Positions 18,563 to 28,684 of a stretch of 64,000 bases of DNA are shown one piece after another. Source of the stretch: Paracoccaceae bacterium (GTDB lineage Bacteria; Pseudomonadota; Alphaproteobacteria; Rhodobacterales; Rhodobacteraceae); NCBI GenBank assembly GCA_012103375.1, contig WLWX01000001.1, positions 2,398,492 to 2,462,491 on the forward strand, given 5' to 3'. Each line of letters opens with the position of its first letter. The first letter of the stretch is position 1. The position numbers and the translations under genes were made by a program. A model generated the notes under the pieces. That model did no database searches. It was not told the origin of the DNA and saw only the letters and a list, made by a program, of their open reading frames with translations.

Positions 18563-18667
18563 GAGCCGGGCGAGCGCCCGACCGGGGGTAGGCAGCGGGA
18601 CATAGGTGACAGGCAATTTATAGAGTAGCAATAACTCTGACCTCTCAAGGATGAGACCGCTCACGAA

Positions 18668-18696
18668 AGCGCCTGCCCGGGGGGCAGACAGGCGCT
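18668..18696. repeat. Dispersed hairpin downstream of livF (copy 2)
   Basis: GCGCCTG (18669-18675) pairs with CAGGCGC (18689-18695) around a G-rich loop. The sequence matches the hairpin at 7003-7025 over the core gcgcctgYccgKggggcagacaggc, and both are followed by a CCCGGC stretch. It lies 50-80 bp past the livF stop, between livF and the next gene of the operon, where it could set differential expression. Confidence 0.65.
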
Positions 18697-18747
18697 CACC
18701 CGGCGCCCTTCGGGCTTGATTCCGGGCGAAAAGAGCGTGCGAGATCC

Positions 18748-19494
18748 TCATCCGCCTAGGAAACTCCGCCGGACTTCGTCATTGGCCAGCAGCGCCTTGC
18801 CGGTGTCGGTAAACGCGTTGCTACCCTGCACCAGCACATAACCTTTGTCGGCAATTGCCAGCGCCTGGCGCGCGTTCTGTTCCACCATCAGGATCGAGAT
18901 TCCGGTGCGCGCAACCTCGATAATCCTGTCAAAGAGCTCATCCATGACAATCGGGCTGACCCCGGCGGTCGGTTCGTCCAGCATCAGAACCTGCGGCTGG
19001 GTCATCAGGGCGCGACCCACGGCGACCTGTTGGCGCTGCCCACCGGACAGCTCTCCAGCCGCCTGACGGCGTTTGTCGCGCAGGATCGGGAACAGGTCAT
19101 AGACCTGCTCGATCGTCTTGCGGATATCGTCGCGGCGCAGGAAGGCGCCCATTTCCAGGTTCTCTTCCACCGTCAGCGAGGTGAAGATGTTGCTGGTCTG
19201 CGGCACGAAGGCCATGCCCTTGGCGACACGTGCCTGCGGGGTCAGATGGGTGATATCCTCACCCCCGATCCGCACCGCGCCTTGCCGCAGGTTCAGCATC
19301 CCGAACACCGCCTTCATCGCGGTCGACTTGCCAGCCCCGTTCGGGCCGACGATCACGGCAATCTCTCCGGGGTTCACGGCCACCGTGCAGTCATGCAGGA
19401 TATCCGCCCCGGTGCCATAGCCGCCGGTCATCTGATCCCCGATCAAAAAAGGCTCGGTCGATGCATTCTCAACCGGTTGCGCCGTGTTATTCAT
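18748..19494 (-). CDS. livF: Branched-chain amino acid-type ABC transporter ATP-binding protein (LivF)
   Basis: The 248-residue ATPase has Walker A VGPNGAGKSTAMKAV, the LivF-like Q-loop region FVPQTSNIFTSLTVEENLEMG, signature LSGGQRQQVAVGRAL and Walker B VLMLDEPTAGVSP. The N-terminal 20 residues form an extension. It overlaps the preceding small secreted protein gene by 4 bp. Confidence 0.92.
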   Translation of the reverse strand: MNNTAQPVENASTEPFLIGDQMTGGYGTGADILHDCTVAVNPGEIAVIVGPNGAGKSTAMKAVFGMLNLRQGAVRIGGEDITHLTPQARVAKGMAFVPQTSNIFTSLTVEENLEMGAFLRRDDIRKTIEQVYDLFPILRDKRRQAAGELSGGQRQQVAVGRALMTQPQVLMLDEPTAGVSPIVMDELFDRIIEVARTGISILMVEQNARQALAIADKGYVLVQGSNAFTDTGKALLANDEVRRSFLGG

Positions 19495-19892
19495 TCTTCA
19501 CCCAAGGTTTCATTCCACAACGCAAACGCCGCCTGATACCCATCGCAATTGCCCAGATAGCGTGTGCGGTTGGCATCTGTCGGATTGGCATAGATCATCC
19601 CCAGCGCCCCATCGAGGCGCAGCTGCCCGATCAGCACTTCGCCGGTGGGGCTGGGGTTGCTGATGATCGCCACGGCGCCGGGCATCTCGGCATGGCCGGT
19701 TTCGACCATGGCTGTGAAAACCTGGCCGGATTCGAGGAATTTCAGAACCAGCGACAGGCCACCTGTCGAGGTTACGTCAAACGTTACGAGGTTGCGTTGT
19801 GCATCCACCATCTGACAGGTCATCAGCGGCGCGTCCTGCGCAAACCCCGGCCCGGCAAGCGCCAGAAGGAGGGGGGCAGCGGCCAGCCTCAT
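19491..19892 (-). CDS. Small secreted protein between livG and livF
   Basis: The 133-residue protein has a clear signal peptide ([21 protein letters not shown]) and a mature domain with cysteines in MTCQMVDA and LGNCDGYQ. No known family is recognised. Its start overlaps the livG stop (ATGA) and its stop overlaps the livF start, so it is translated as part of the transporter operon. Resemblance in size and layout to the second small secreted protein (18188-18562) suggests a shared accessory role. This is inference. Confidence 0.75.
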   Translation of the reverse strand: MRLAAAPLLLALAGPGFAQDAPLMTCQMVDAQRNLVTFDVTSTGGLSLVLKFLESGQVFTAMVETGHAEMPGAVAIISNPSPTGEVLIGQLRLDGALGMIYANPTDANRTRYLGNCDGYQAAFALWNETLGEE

Positions 19893-20668
19893 GCAACTGC
19901 CTCCTTGTTCTTCAGGCCGGTGCCCAGATAGGCCTCGATCACGTGTTCGTTGGCCTTGATTTCGTCCAGCGTGCCTTCGGCCAGCACCTTGCCCTCGGCC
20001 ATGCAGATCACCGGGTCGCACAGGCGGCCGATGAAATCCATGTCATGCTCGATCACAACGAAGGTATAGCCGCGTTCCTTGTTGAGCCGGATGATCGCGT
20101 CGCCGATGGTGTTGAGCAGGGTGCGGTTCACACCCGCGCCAACCTCATCCAGAAACACGATCTTGGCGTCGACCATCATGGTGCGGCCCAGTTCCAGCAG
20201 CTTCTTCTGCCCGCCGCTTAGGTTACCAGCGCGTTCATCGGCGAGGTGCGAGATGGTCAGAAACTCCAGCACTTCGTCCGCTTTTTTGGCCAGCGCGCGT
20301 TCTTCTTCGGCAATCTGGCCGCGCCGCAGCCACGAATTCAAAATATGCTCACCCGACTGATCACCCGGCACCATCATCAGGTTTTCGCGCACCGTCATCG
20401 AGCCGAATTCATGCGCGATCTGGAACGTGCGCAGCAGGCCCTTTTGGAACAGCGTGTGTGGCGGCAGGCCGGTGATATCTTCGCCATCCATCGTCACCCG
20501 CCCACTCGTGGGGGGCAGGTTCCCGGCGATCACGTTGAACAGGGTGGTCTTGCCTGCGCCATTGGGCCCGATCAGCCCGGTGATCGAGCCCTGATCAATC
20601 GTCAGCGTCGCGCCATCGACGGCGTGAAAGCCGCCAAAGTGCTTGTGAATGTCATGGACTTCGATCAT
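19889..20668 (-). CDS. livG: Branched-chain amino acid-type ABC transporter ATP-binding protein (LivG)
   Basis: The 259-residue ATPase has Walker [18 protein letters not shown], LivG-like [17 protein letters not shown], signature [16 protein letters not shown] and Walker [13 protein letters not shown]. The C-terminal segment [22 protein letters not shown] is typical of LivG. It is the first gene of the operon, which continues through livF, livH and livM to the nucleotidyltransferase. The 234 bp upstream are shared with the divergent CARDB gene. Confidence 0.93.
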   Translation of the reverse strand: MIEVHDIHKHFGGFHAVDGATLTIDQGSITGLIGPNGAGKTTLFNVIAGNLPPTSGRVTMDGEDITGLPPHTLFQKGLLRTFQIAHEFGSMTVRENLMMVPGDQSGEHILNSWLRRGQIAEEERALAKKADEVLEFLTISHLADERAGNLSGGQKKLLELGRTMMVDAKIVFLDEVGAGVNRTLLNTIGDAIIRLNKERGYTFVVIEHDMDFIGRLCDPVICMAEGKVLAEGTLDEIKANEHVIEAYLGTGLKNKEAVA

Positions 20669-20902
20669 GCGGCCGCTCCCCCTTTTATCATCATGTGCAA
20701 AATATCCGCGCGCGGCGCAACGACTGAGCGCGCGTTTTGTGCTATTTTACAGCCATCCGGCACGCTGTGTTGCCATGGTATCGCGAAAAACACCCGCCCT
20801 TGGCGACACAATCGCGCGAAGTCCGGCGTTTTTTTTGAACCCTGGCCGCTGGTGTCACGACGCATGCACATCAAAACCAGATACACATCGGAGCGACCAA
20901 TC

Positions 20903-21403
20903 ATGACGACCCTGAAATCCATCACAATGACGCTGGCGATTGCCGCGACGGCCCTGACCGCCATGGCACCCCTTGCCCAGGCCGCCGGGCAGCCCAACCT
21001 GAAGCCCGCATTCAGCACCAAGACCGGCAAGGTCACGGTCAAGAACGTCGGTGGCGGCGATGCCGGGCGATCCCTTGCCACGGTTCATTGTCAGAAAGTC
21101 GGCGGCGGCGGTTGTGCCGATCCGACGCCCGCCCAGATCGCGCCTTACGAAAACCCCGCCTATCCGAACAAGGCGGTCATCAAGTTCGGACCGGTTCCGG
21201 GAAACAGCAAGAAGTCGCACACCTTCCCGTTCTACGCCGGGCTGACCTGGGATTCGGGCAACTACATCTTCACGGTCTGTGTTGATGCGGGCGATCATGT
21301 CGCTGAAAGCAATGAGCGTGACAACTGCAAGCGCTACCGGATGCGGGTCAAGCCCAACAGCGTTACGCCGCCGCGTCGGCTGAACCTGAAAAGCGGGTCG
21401 TAA
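20903..21403 (+). CDS. Secreted CARDB-domain protein
   Basis: The 166-residue protein begins with a signal peptide (ITMTLAIAATALTAMAPLAQAAG). A single CARDB-type Ig-like domain follows, ending in the signature DAGDHVAESNERDNCKRYRMRV. Three or four cysteines probably form disulfides. CARDB modules mediate cell-surface adhesion or binding. The start at 20903 has GGAG 9 bp upstream. A hairpin with 11-bp arms follows the stop. Confidence 0.8.
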   Translation: MTTLKSITMTLAIAATALTAMAPLAQAAGQPNLKPAFSTKTGKVTVKNVGGGDAGRSLATVHCQKVGGGGCADPTPAQIAPYENPAYPNKAVIKFGPVPGNSKKSHTFPFYAGLTWDSGNYIFTVCVDAGDHVAESNERDNCKRYRMRVKPNSVTPPRRLNLKSGS

Positions 21404-21416
21404 ACGCCGCTTTTAT

Positions 21417-22418
21417 TCAAACCGAGAGGCGCGCAGCCTGCGCGCCTCTTTCGCGGTAAGGGGTCGTGTTGTAATGCGCCCGGTAGCATTTTGAGAAATG
21501 CGAAGGGCTGGCAAAACCGCAGGCAAGCGCGACATTGATCACCGACATATCCGTCTGCATCAGCAGATTGCGCGCCTTTTGCAGCCTGAGCTCCATGTAA
21601 TACCGCTTCGGTGACCGGTTGAGGTAACGCCGGAACAGACGCTCCAGCTGGCGCGTGCTCATCGAGACGTCTTTGGCCAGTATCGACGGGCTGATCGGTT
21701 CTTCAATGTTGTTTTCCATGATCTGGATCACGGTGCTGAGTTTTGGGTGCCGCACACCGATGCGGGTTGGTACGCTTAACCGCTGTGTGTCCTGATCGGT
21801 TCGGATCGAGGAATAGATCAACTGATCGGCCACTGCCCCGGCCAGGGGCTCACCGTGGTCATCGGCGATCAGCTTCAGCATCAGGTCGATGGAACTGGTG
21901 CCGCCTGCCGTGGTGATCCGGTTGCCGTCGACGACGAAGACCGATTTGGTCAGGGTAACATCCTCGAATTCCTCGACAAAACTGTCCTGATTTTCCCAGT
22001 GAATGGTCGCCTTCTTGCCATCCAGAAGCCCCGCCTTGGCCAGCGTGAACCCGGCGGTGCACAGGCCGCCAATCACAGGGCCGCGCCGGGCTTCGCGGCG
22101 CAACCAGCCGATCACGCGTTTTGTCGTCGCGCGGGCGACATCAATGCCGCCGCAGATCAGGATCGTGTCATCGCGCCCGGTTTCCAGCAGGTCACTGTCG
22201 GGATGAAACGCGGTACCGGCAGAGCAGCGCACGACATCGCCATCCTCGGCCATGATGCTCCAGGAATACAATTGTTGGCCGGACATCCGATTGGCGATCC
22301 GCAGGCTTTCGATGGCGGCGGAAAAGCAAAGCAGGGTGAAATTATCCAGCAACACAAAGACAAACCGGCGCTGTTTGGCCTCGTCAACTTCGACCGTTGT
22401 TTCCAGCTTGTCGTTCAC
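21417..22418 (-). CDS. GlxA-family transcriptional regulator (AraC type with amidotransferase-like domain)
   Basis: The 333-residue protein has an N-terminal DJ-1/PfpI-like domain ([26 protein letters not shown], then ICGGIDV and [18 protein letters not shown]). A C-terminal double helix-turn-helix AraC domain follows ([45 protein letters not shown]). Many Rhodobacterales relatives govern carnitine, betaine or dimethylglycine metabolism, and the effector here is unknown. GTG at 22418 is preferred since the conserved family N-terminus follows. A 33-residue upstream extension to 22517 looks non-conserved. Confidence 0.88.
   Translation of the reverse strand: MNDKLETTVEVDEAKQRRFVFVLLDNFTLLCFSAAIESLRIANRMSGQQLYSWSIMAEDGDVVRCSAGTAFHPDSDLLETGRDDTILICGGIDVARATTKRVIGWLRREARRGPVIGGLCTAGFTLAKAGLLDGKKATIHWENQDSFVEEFEDVTLTKSVFVVDGNRITTAGGTSSIDLMLKLIADDHGEPLAGAVADQLIYSSIRTDQDTQRLSVPTRIGVRHPKLSTVIQIMENNIEEPISPSILAKDVSMSTRQLERLFRRYLNRSPKRYYMELRLQKARNLLMQTDMSVINVALACGFASPSHFSKCYRAHYNTTPYRERGAQAARLSV
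21425..21449. terminator. Hairpin between convergent CARDB and GlxA-type genes
   Basis: AGAGGCGCGCA (21425-21435) pairs perfectly with TGCGCGCCTCT (21439-21449) across a 3-nt loop, followed by TTTCG on the plus strand. It overlaps the last codons of the minus-strand regulator and probably ends transcription of the CARDB gene. Confidence 0.65.
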
Positions 22419-22570
22419 CGGGCACCTGCTGCGCAATTTTCCGCACGGAACCGAAACAGGATTCGGAACCTTTAACAAGGCATGCTGACGCATTTTGCAC
22501 ATTTGCAACCGCAGCATCCGGCGTTATAACGCATCGGTCGATTTTGACCCCTGAAGCACGGAGAGACGAT

Positions 22571-23938
22571 ATGGCCGAGTGGCAGAAAACCGGATGGCGC
22601 AGCAAGCCCAGGGTTCAGATGCCCGAGTATACCGACGCCGCGGCCCTGAATGCGGTCGAGGCGCAGCTTGGCAAATACCCTCCGCTGGTCTTCGCGGGTG
22701 AGGCGCGCCGCCTGAAATCCGATCTGGCCAAAGCGTCGCGTGGCGAGGCGTTTTTGCTGCAAGGTGGCGATTGCGCCGAAAGCTTTTCCGAGTTCTCGGC
22801 CGATAATTTACGCGACACGTTTAAAGTCATGCTTCAAATGGCCATGGTGCTGACCTACGGGGCCAAAGTGCCCGTGGTGAAGGTTGGCCGGGTCGCCGGA
22901 CAATTCGCCAAGCCGCGAAGTGCGCCGACCGAGGTTGTGGATGGTGTGGAGCTGCCCTCGTTCCGCGGTGACATCATCAACGATCTGCCCTTCACCGCCG
23001 AAGCGCGGATCCCGAACCCGGCGAAAATGTTGCAGGCCTATACCCAGGCTGCCGCCTCGCTGAACCTGATCCGGGCGTTTTCGACCGGCGGTTACGCGGA
23101 TGTGCATCACGTGCATTCCTGGACGCTTGGGTTTACCGACCGCGACGAGGCCGAGAAATACCGCGACATCGCAAACCGCATTCAGGACACGCTGGATTTC
23201 ATTTCCGCTGCTGGCATGACGGCGGAAACCACGCATGAACTGTCGACCGTCGATTTCTACACCAGCCACGAAGCGCTGTTGCTGGAATACGAAGAGGCGC
23301 TGGCCCGCGTGGATTCCACCACCGGCAAGTGGCTGGCCGGGTCCGGGCACATGATCTGGATCGGCGATCGGACGCGGCAGCCGGACGGTGCGCATGTCGA
23401 ATTCGCGCGCGGTGTGCAGAACCCCATCGGCTTCAAATGCGGCCCCTCGATCAGCACCGATGACCTGAAATCGCTGATCTCGATCCTCAACCCCGAGAAT
23501 GAGGCGGGCCGGATCACCCTGATCAACCGCTTTGGCGCAGGCAGCGTGGGCGACCACCTGCCCAAACTGATCCGCGCGGTCGAAGAAGAAGGCTTCAACG
23601 TCCTGTGGTCCTGCGATCCGATGCACGGCAACACGATCAAATCCTCGACTGGGTACAAGACCCGCCCGTTCGAGTCGGTCCTGCGCGAGGTGCGCGAATT
23701 TTTCGAGATCCACAACGCCGAAGGCAGCATCCCCGGCGGTGTGCATTTCGAGATGACGGGCCAGGACGTGACCGAATGCACCGGAGGCGTGCGCGCTGTG
23801 ACGGATGAAGATCTGTCGGATCGTTATCACACCGCCTGCGATCCGCGTCTGAACGCCTCGCAATCGCTGGAACTGGCGTTTCTGGTGGCTGAAGCGCTGT
23901 CAGAGCGCCGCACGCCGCGCCGTGCCGAAGCGGTCTGA
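22571..23938 (+). CDS. aroG: 3-deoxy-7-phosphoheptulonate synthase, class II
   Basis: The 455-residue protein is a plant/bacterial type II DAHP synthase: [17 protein letters not shown] at the N-terminus, [39 protein letters not shown] and [15 protein letters not shown]. It condenses phosphoenolpyruvate with erythrose 4-phosphate, the first step of aromatic amino acid synthesis. The start at 22571 follows GGAGAGAC. The gene stands alone, diverging from the GlxA-type regulator. Confidence 0.95.
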   Translation: MAEWQKTGWRSKPRVQMPEYTDAAALNAVEAQLGKYPPLVFAGEARRLKSDLAKASRGEAFLLQGGDCAESFSEFSADNLRDTFKVMLQMAMVLTYGAKVPVVKVGRVAGQFAKPRSAPTEVVDGVELPSFRGDIINDLPFTAEARIPNPAKMLQAYTQAAASLNLIRAFSTGGYADVHHVHSWTLGFTDRDEAEKYRDIANRIQDTLDFISAAGMTAETTHELSTVDFYTSHEALLLEYEEALARVDSTTGKWLAGSGHMIWIGDRTRQPDGAHVEFARGVQNPIGFKCGPSISTDDLKSLISILNPENEAGRITLINRFGAGSVGDHLPKLIRAVEEEGFNVLWSCDPMHGNTIKSSTGYKTRPFESVLREVREFFEIHNAEGSIPGGVHFEMTGQDVTECTGGVRAVTDEDLSDRYHTACDPRLNASQSLELAFLVAEALSERRTPRRAEAV

Positions 23939-23995
23939 CGTCGGTTCGTGGTCGCACTCCGGTCCGGGCTGACGACGCGCGCGTCGCAATAAAGC

Positions 23996-24020
23996 GGGCC
24001 TGCGCCGTCTGGCGCGGCCC
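23996..24020. terminator. GC-rich hairpin between convergent genes
   Basis: An imperfect stem, GGGC..GCGCC with GGCGC..GCCC and loop GTCT, lies between the DAHP synthase stop and the convergent PAS gene stop. There is no T-run, so the terminator call is tentative. Confidence 0.4.
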
Positions 24021-24029
24021 ACCGGCGTT

Positions 24030-24707
24030 TCAGTCGGCCTTGTCATCGTCCGATACCACAAGCCGCAGATGCGGCCGCCCGGCCCTGCGGGGCGGGGTCG
24101 GCGATCTGGGTGCGAAGGGCGCGCTGTCTTCGGCAAATCCGGATACGGCGGGCGGGGTGTCGCGGCGGGGCACGGCAATTGGTGCGGCGGATGTATCGGC
24201 AAATCCGGTAAGGGTCCGGCGTTCTTCGGCCACAATGCGAAAATCACGCGGCGGCTTGCCGATCATTCCGTCAAACACCAGACAGCCAAGTGCCCGCGTC
24301 ACATCCCCCAGATCACTGCGCAGCGGCATCAGTACCATTGCGCCGTGCAGGGCCGGTGCCTCGGACGTGGTCGGGGCGTGCAATGTCAGATGTACGATGG
24401 CGGGTTCTGCGAAGACCGCTTCGAGCGATTCTGACAGGCTGACGTAATCGCGTTTGTCGAAAAACGCCGAGATTGGCATGCTGCGGGTTTCCATGCCTTT
24501 GAGATCATTCAGACGCATGCCCGCAACACGCAGGCGGGCGAACCCGTTGATCAGACGTTCCAGAATGAACGCGTTGTCCATGGCCGCACCCAGACCACGG
24601 GCCAGAACCTCGCCCCGGTTGGGCATCAGGCGGCCATTGCGCAGACCTTCCCAATAAGCCTCGACCATCTTGATGGGCGCACGCCCTGACATCTGTGGAT
24701 CGCTCAT
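24030..24707 (-). CDS. PAS-domain protein (PAS_5 / DUF1388 type)
   Basis: The 225-residue protein carries the alphaproteobacterial PAS_5 pattern: VEAYWEGLRNGRLMPNRGEV, NAFILERLINGFARLRVAGMRLNDLKGMETRSMPISAFF. A proline- and arginine-rich tail ends HLRLVVSDDDKAD. No enzymatic output domain is attached. The family is of unknown function and often single-gene. ATG 24707 is chosen. An in-frame GTG at 24785 would add 26 residues. Confidence 0.8.
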   Translation of the reverse strand: MSDPQMSGRAPIKMVEAYWEGLRNGRLMPNRGEVLARGLGAAMDNAFILERLINGFARLRVAGMRLNDLKGMETRSMPISAFFDKRDYVSLSESLEAVFAEPAIVHLTLHAPTTSEAPALHGAMVLMPLRSDLGDVTRALGCLVFDGMIGKPPRDFRIVAEERRTLTGFADTSAAPIAVPRRDTPPAVSGFAEDSAPFAPRSPTPPRRAGRPHLRLVVSDDDKAD

Positions 24708-24895
24708 CTCGTCACCCGCGCGCTGGCAAAAACTTCCCGCAACATGTTGCCCATTCGACACCTTCACCCACTGCATCCGGGGCACGTTGTGACGCTGGAA
24801 ACGGTCTGTTAACGATTGCCGCAGAAAGATTACTCAAACGTTAATACCACGACCGGCGCCCTGCGTCCGCCAAAAAGGAAACGAAGGTTAATGGC

Positions 24896-25789
24896 ATGAC
24901 GCATTCGATGACCGGTTTTGCCGCCGCAACAGGGCAACAGGACGATTGGCATTGGAGTTGGGAACTGCGGTCCGTCAACGGGCGCGGCCTTGATCTGCGG
25001 CTGCGCATTCCGGACTGGATCGAAGGGCTGGAACCGGCGCTGCGTAGCACGTTGCAGAAGGCGATTGCGCGCGGCTCTGTCAGCCTGAGCCTTCGGGTCA
25101 CGAGAGAGGTCGGCAGCGACGATGCGGCGATTTCGCCCGACGGGCTGGACCGTGCATTGCGCCAGATTGAGGCGGTAGAAACCGCCGCCATGGACCGGGG
25201 CATGACCCTGAAGCCCGCCACCGCCGCCGATATTCTGGCGCTGCGCGGCGTGCAGGAGGTTGGCGGCGAACGTGACGGCGATGTGCCGGCACTAAAATCC
25301 GCGCTTTTGGCGGCCCTGCCGGACTTGCTGTCGGCGTTTAACGCAGCCCGCGCCAGCGAAGGTGCAGCCCTGGTCGGGGTGCTGGACGGACAGTTGGCTT
25401 CGGTTGAAACACTGGTGAAACAGGCCGCGAAGCAGGCGGCTGAACGCACCGAATCTGCGGCCGACCGGCTGCGCGCCAATGTGGCGCGGGTGATGGAGGC
25501 CGCCGATGGTCTGGATGAAGCCCGTCTGACGCAGGAAATCGCCCTTCTGGCCGTAAAATCCGACATCACCGAAGAAATCGACCGCCTTCGGGCCCATGTT
25601 ACTGCCGGGCGCGATCTGCTGGGCGGGCAGGGGCCGGTTGGGCGCAAGCTGGACTTCCTGATTCAGGAGTTCAATCGAGAGGCAAACACCCTGTGTTCCA
25701 AGGCACAATCCGCCGCGCTAACCGCCACCGGGCTTGACCTGAAGTGGGTCATAGACCAGATGCGCGAGCAGGTGCAGAACCTGGAGTGA
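24896..25789 (+). CDS. YicC-family endoribonuclease-like protein
   Basis: The 297-residue protein starts [11 protein letters not shown] and has the family's [18 protein letters not shown] block near the N-terminus. The highly conserved C-terminus reads [31 protein letters not shown]. YicC proteins are RNases or RNase adaptors in E. coli and B. subtilis. It sits 4 bp ahead of gmk, a conserved pairing in many bacteria. Confidence 0.93.
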   Translation: MTHSMTGFAAATGQQDDWHWSWELRSVNGRGLDLRLRIPDWIEGLEPALRSTLQKAIARGSVSLSLRVTREVGSDDAAISPDGLDRALRQIEAVETAAMDRGMTLKPATAADILALRGVQEVGGERDGDVPALKSALLAALPDLLSAFNAARASEGAALVGVLDGQLASVETLVKQAAKQAAERTESAADRLRANVARVMEAADGLDEARLTQEIALLAVKSDITEEIDRLRAHVTAGRDLLGGQGPVGRKLDFLIQEFNREANTLCSKAQSAALTATGLDLKWVIDQMREQVQNLE

Positions 25790-25793
25790 CCCC

Positions 25794-26432
25794 ATGGACC
25801 GACGCGGCCTTCTGATCATCCTTTCTTCGCCCTCTGGCGCGGGAAAATCCACACTGGCGCGGCGGTTGCGCAACTGGGATGCCACGATCCGGTTCTCCGT
25901 AAGTGCTACGACCCGCGCGGCGCGCGCGGGTGAGGTTGACGGCACAGATTACCACTTTGTCGATGAATCTGCGTTCAAAGGCATGGTGAATGATGGTGAG
26001 ATGCTGGAATATGCTCATGTTTTCGGTAACTTCTATGGCTCTCCTAAAGCGCCAGTTGAAGCGGCGATCAATGACGGGCAGGACGTGTTGTTCGACATCG
26101 ACTGGCAGGGTGCACAGCAGATCAACGGCTCGGATCTGAACAAACACGTGCTGTCGATTTTTCTGCTGCCGCCCTCAATCTCGGAACTGAAAAACCGGCT
26201 GGAATCGCGCGGGCAGGACACCGCAGAAACCATCGAACGGCGGATGCTAAAAAGCTGGGACGAGATCAGCCATTGGGACGCCTATGATTATGTGTTGGTG
26301 AACGATGATCTGGCCGCGACCGAGGCGCGCCTGATCAACATTGTCACCAGCGAACGCATGCGCCGCAGCCAGCAGCCGGGGCTGGTCGATCATGTCCGCG
26401 CGTTGCAGGCGGAATTTGAGGATCGGCAGTGA
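25794..26432 (+). CDS. gmk: Guanylate kinase
   Basis: The 212-residue protein has the P-loop [38 protein letters not shown], the GMP-binding [15 protein letters not shown] and [10 protein letters not shown]. It phosphorylates GMP to GDP. It overlaps the downstream carbonic anhydrase-like gene by 4 bp and follows yicC, so the three share an operon. Confidence 0.96.
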   Translation: MDRRGLLIILSSPSGAGKSTLARRLRNWDATIRFSVSATTRAARAGEVDGTDYHFVDESAFKGMVNDGEMLEYAHVFGNFYGSPKAPVEAAINDGQDVLFDIDWQGAQQINGSDLNKHVLSIFLLPPSISELKNRLESRGQDTAETIERRMLKSWDEISHWDAYDYVLVNDDLAATEARLINIVTSERMRRSQQPGLVDHVRALQAEFEDRQ

Positions 26433-26947
26433 CACTCTATTCTTTTGAAGGGGTTACACCGCATATTGAAGGCAATACCTGGATTGCGCCGGATGCGAAT
26501 GTCATCGGCAATGTGCGTGTTCATGCCGGGGCATCCATATGGTTCGGTTCAACCCTGCGCGGCGACAACGAACCCATCGTGGTGGGGCCGGGATCGAACG
26601 TTCAGGAGGGGTGCATCTTTCACACCGACCCGGGATTTCCGCTGACCATCGGGGCGAATTGCACGGTCGGTCACGGGGTGATCCTGCATGGCTGTACGCT
26701 GGGCGATCTGGTGCTGGTCGGCATGGGCGCGACGGTGATGAATGGCGCGGTGATTGGCGCGGGCTCTCTGATCGGGGCGGGGGCGTTGGTGACCGAAGGG
26801 ACCGAGGTTCCACCAAATTCACTGGTGCTGGGCGCACCGGGCAAGGTGGTGCGCAGCTTTGATTACTCCGCGATGAACCTGTCGTCTGCCAAAGGGTATC
26901 AGGACAAATCCGCGCGGTTCAGGGATGGCATGAAGGTGGTCGGGTAA
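26429..26947 (+). CDS. Gamma-carbonic anhydrase-family hexapeptide-repeat protein
   Basis: The 172-residue protein is a left-handed beta-helix of the YrdA/PaaY type. It has repeated hexapeptides ([27 protein letters not shown]) and histidines in IFHTDPG and [10 protein letters not shown] positioned to bind metal between subunits of a trimer. Actual carbonic anhydrase activity varies among members. It is the last intact gene of the yicC-gmk group. Confidence 0.9.
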   Translation: MTLYSFEGVTPHIEGNTWIAPDANVIGNVRVHAGASIWFGSTLRGDNEPIVVGPGSNVQEGCIFHTDPGFPLTIGANCTVGHGVILHGCTLGDLVLVGMGATVMNGAVIGAGSLIGAGALVTEGTEVPPNSLVLGAPGKVVRSFDYSAMNLSSAKGYQDKSARFRDGMKVVG

Positions 26948-26950
26948 CCC

Positions 26951-27815
26951 ATGACAGATAAACCGGAACTTACACGTCGACCCGCATGGCCACAAAGCTC
27001 CAGCCGCCCGGTCGTGACGCCGCTGCAACCCTCGGTCGCGATGGCGATCCGGCCTGAATCCCGGATGATCCTGGTCGAGACGGTGTCGAACCCGACGCTG
27101 CGCGTGGCCGATATTGCCGGCATCGCGGCACTGTGCCGCGAAAACGGGCTGCTTCTGGCCATCGACAATACCTTTCCCACGCCGCGCGCGTTTCGGCCGT
27201 TTGATCACGGCGCGGATATCGTCATCCACTCGGTCACCAAGCTGCTGGCCGGGCATTCGGATGCGATGCTGGGTTATGTCGCCGCGCGCGATGGCGTTGC
27301 GCGAACGTCTGTATGACGCCGCGACGACCTGGGGCCTGTCACCCAGCCCGTTTGATTGCTGGCTGGCCGAGCGCGGGTTGATGAGCTTTGAGCTGCGATA
27401 TGACCGGGCCGAGGCGACGGCGGCGCTGCTGGCCGATGAATTGACCGGGATGCGTGGCGTGACGCGGGTGCTCTATCCGACGCGGCGCGACCACCCGGAC
27501 CACAACCGGGCCATCGCGATGTTGGGCGGGCGCGGGTCGTATATGGTCAGTTTCGAGGTTGCCGGGGGCAGGGCGGCGGCGAATGCCTTGGTGCGTGCGG
27601 CCGAGGGGATCAATTTTGCCCCGACCCTTGGGGACATCGGCACAACGCTTAGCCATGCGGCCACATCCTCACACCGCAAGATGACGGCTGAGGAACGTGC
27701 GGCACTGGGAATGGGCGAGGGGTTCTTCCGCGTTTCTGTGGGGTGCGAAGATGCTGAAGCGCTGATCGCGCGGTTCCGCGATGCCGTTGCGGCAGCGGCC
27801 TTGGTTCGGGAATGA
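26951..27815 (+). pseudogene. Decayed Cys/Met-metabolism PLP enzyme (cystathionine beta-lyase type)
   Basis: The first about 28 residues (TRRPAWPQSSSRPVVTPLQPSVA) match the N-terminus of Rhodobacterales trans-sulfuration enzymes. They jump directly to RPESRMILVETVSNPTLRVADI, so roughly 100 internal residues are missing. The PLP-lysine segment HSVTKLLAGHSDAMLGYVAARDG is present. Near 27290-27300 the frame shifts: the first frame ends at 27316, while the homologous sequence continues as LRERLYDAATTWGLSPSPFDCWLAERGL to the stop at 27815. Two independent lesions make the gene a pseudogene. Intact relatives are about 390 residues. Confidence 0.85.
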
Positions 27816-28070
27816 TGGCCCGACCGCCCGCGTCATCCCTTGTCTTAGCCATGCCGCGAAACTATCTGAGAATTCAGCGGAAAACCGCCGTTCGATCGGC
27901 GGAAAATGTGGCGATATCGCCATAATTCAGCGTGACGTTAGCGGCAAAAAGGCCAAACGGCAGCGAATCATTAACCACACTCTATCCGGGGGGATTCGCG
28001 CAGCATTGATGTCAGAACCTCTGCACGCCGACGGGCTGGCGCATATAAAGCCCCTTGGCACAGTTGCAAT

Positions 28071-28472
28071 TCAGATCGCGCGCAGCTTTTGTTCTGTCGG
28101 CATTTCAAGGATGTCGAAGTCCAGTCCGGGACACATGGTGCGGATTTCATTGCGCACGATCGCCGGATCTGGAAGCACGCGTGCCATCGCCCGGAATTGT
28201 CCGCGAAACCCGCTCATGTACAGGGCCTGGGCCAGGTCGATGCAGTCGAATCCCTTTGCCAATAAGGGCGAAGCGACCAATTCAGGCTCCATCGTCTCAA
28301 TCAGTTCGCGCGAAATTTCGACGAACTCGACAAAGGCCATACGGTTGCCGGTGGGCAGAGCATTGCCGCCTTCGCGCCATGCGTCGACGTCGCCGACGGC
28401 CAGCACATTCGGCTTCTGGTCGGTGGACGCAACTACCCGAAGGTGTGCCCGATTGTTCAGCCCTTCGGCCAT
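28071..28472 (-). CDS. Conserved hypothetical protein
   Basis: The product is about 133 residues (ATG 28472, with AAGGGA 10 bp upstream), or 148 residues from an upstream GTG at 28517. It has no signal peptide or membrane segment. The sequence, with NNRAHLRVVAST, NRMAFVEFVEISRELIETM and a C-terminal DFDILEMPTEQKLRAI, reads as a small globular protein I do not recognise. It diverges from phoR. Confidence 0.55.
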   Translation of the reverse strand: MAEGLNNRAHLRVVASTDQKPNVLAVGDVDAWREGGNALPTGNRMAFVEFVEISRELIETMEPELVASPLLAKGFDCIDLAQALYMSGFRGQFRAMARVLPDPAIVRNEIRTMCPGLDFDILEMPTEQKLRAI

Positions 28473-28684
28473 TAGCAGCAGTCCCTTAACTGGGGGCGTA
28501 AAACACAACGCCGACACGAACTCTTACCGACCAATGCAATAATAGGATGCGCGATCCGTTTCGCAATCCGTTCTAAGCTTGAACTGTGACATCGACGTGG
28601 CAAGGATTTGGTTAACAATAGCCACAATATGTGATGAAAGTTTCGCAGCGGTCGGCGGTAGCCCCGGACGGGAAGAGCGGCAGG

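Noticed and set aside
18563-18751. Upstream extension of the small liv-operon protein
   Set aside because: It would translate through the hairpin repeat and into the livF end, and it would bury the signal peptide.
23973-23986. Palindrome cgacgcgcgcgtcg as an operator
   Set aside because: It lies between two convergent gene ends and consists of simple CG alternation, so a regulatory role is not supported.
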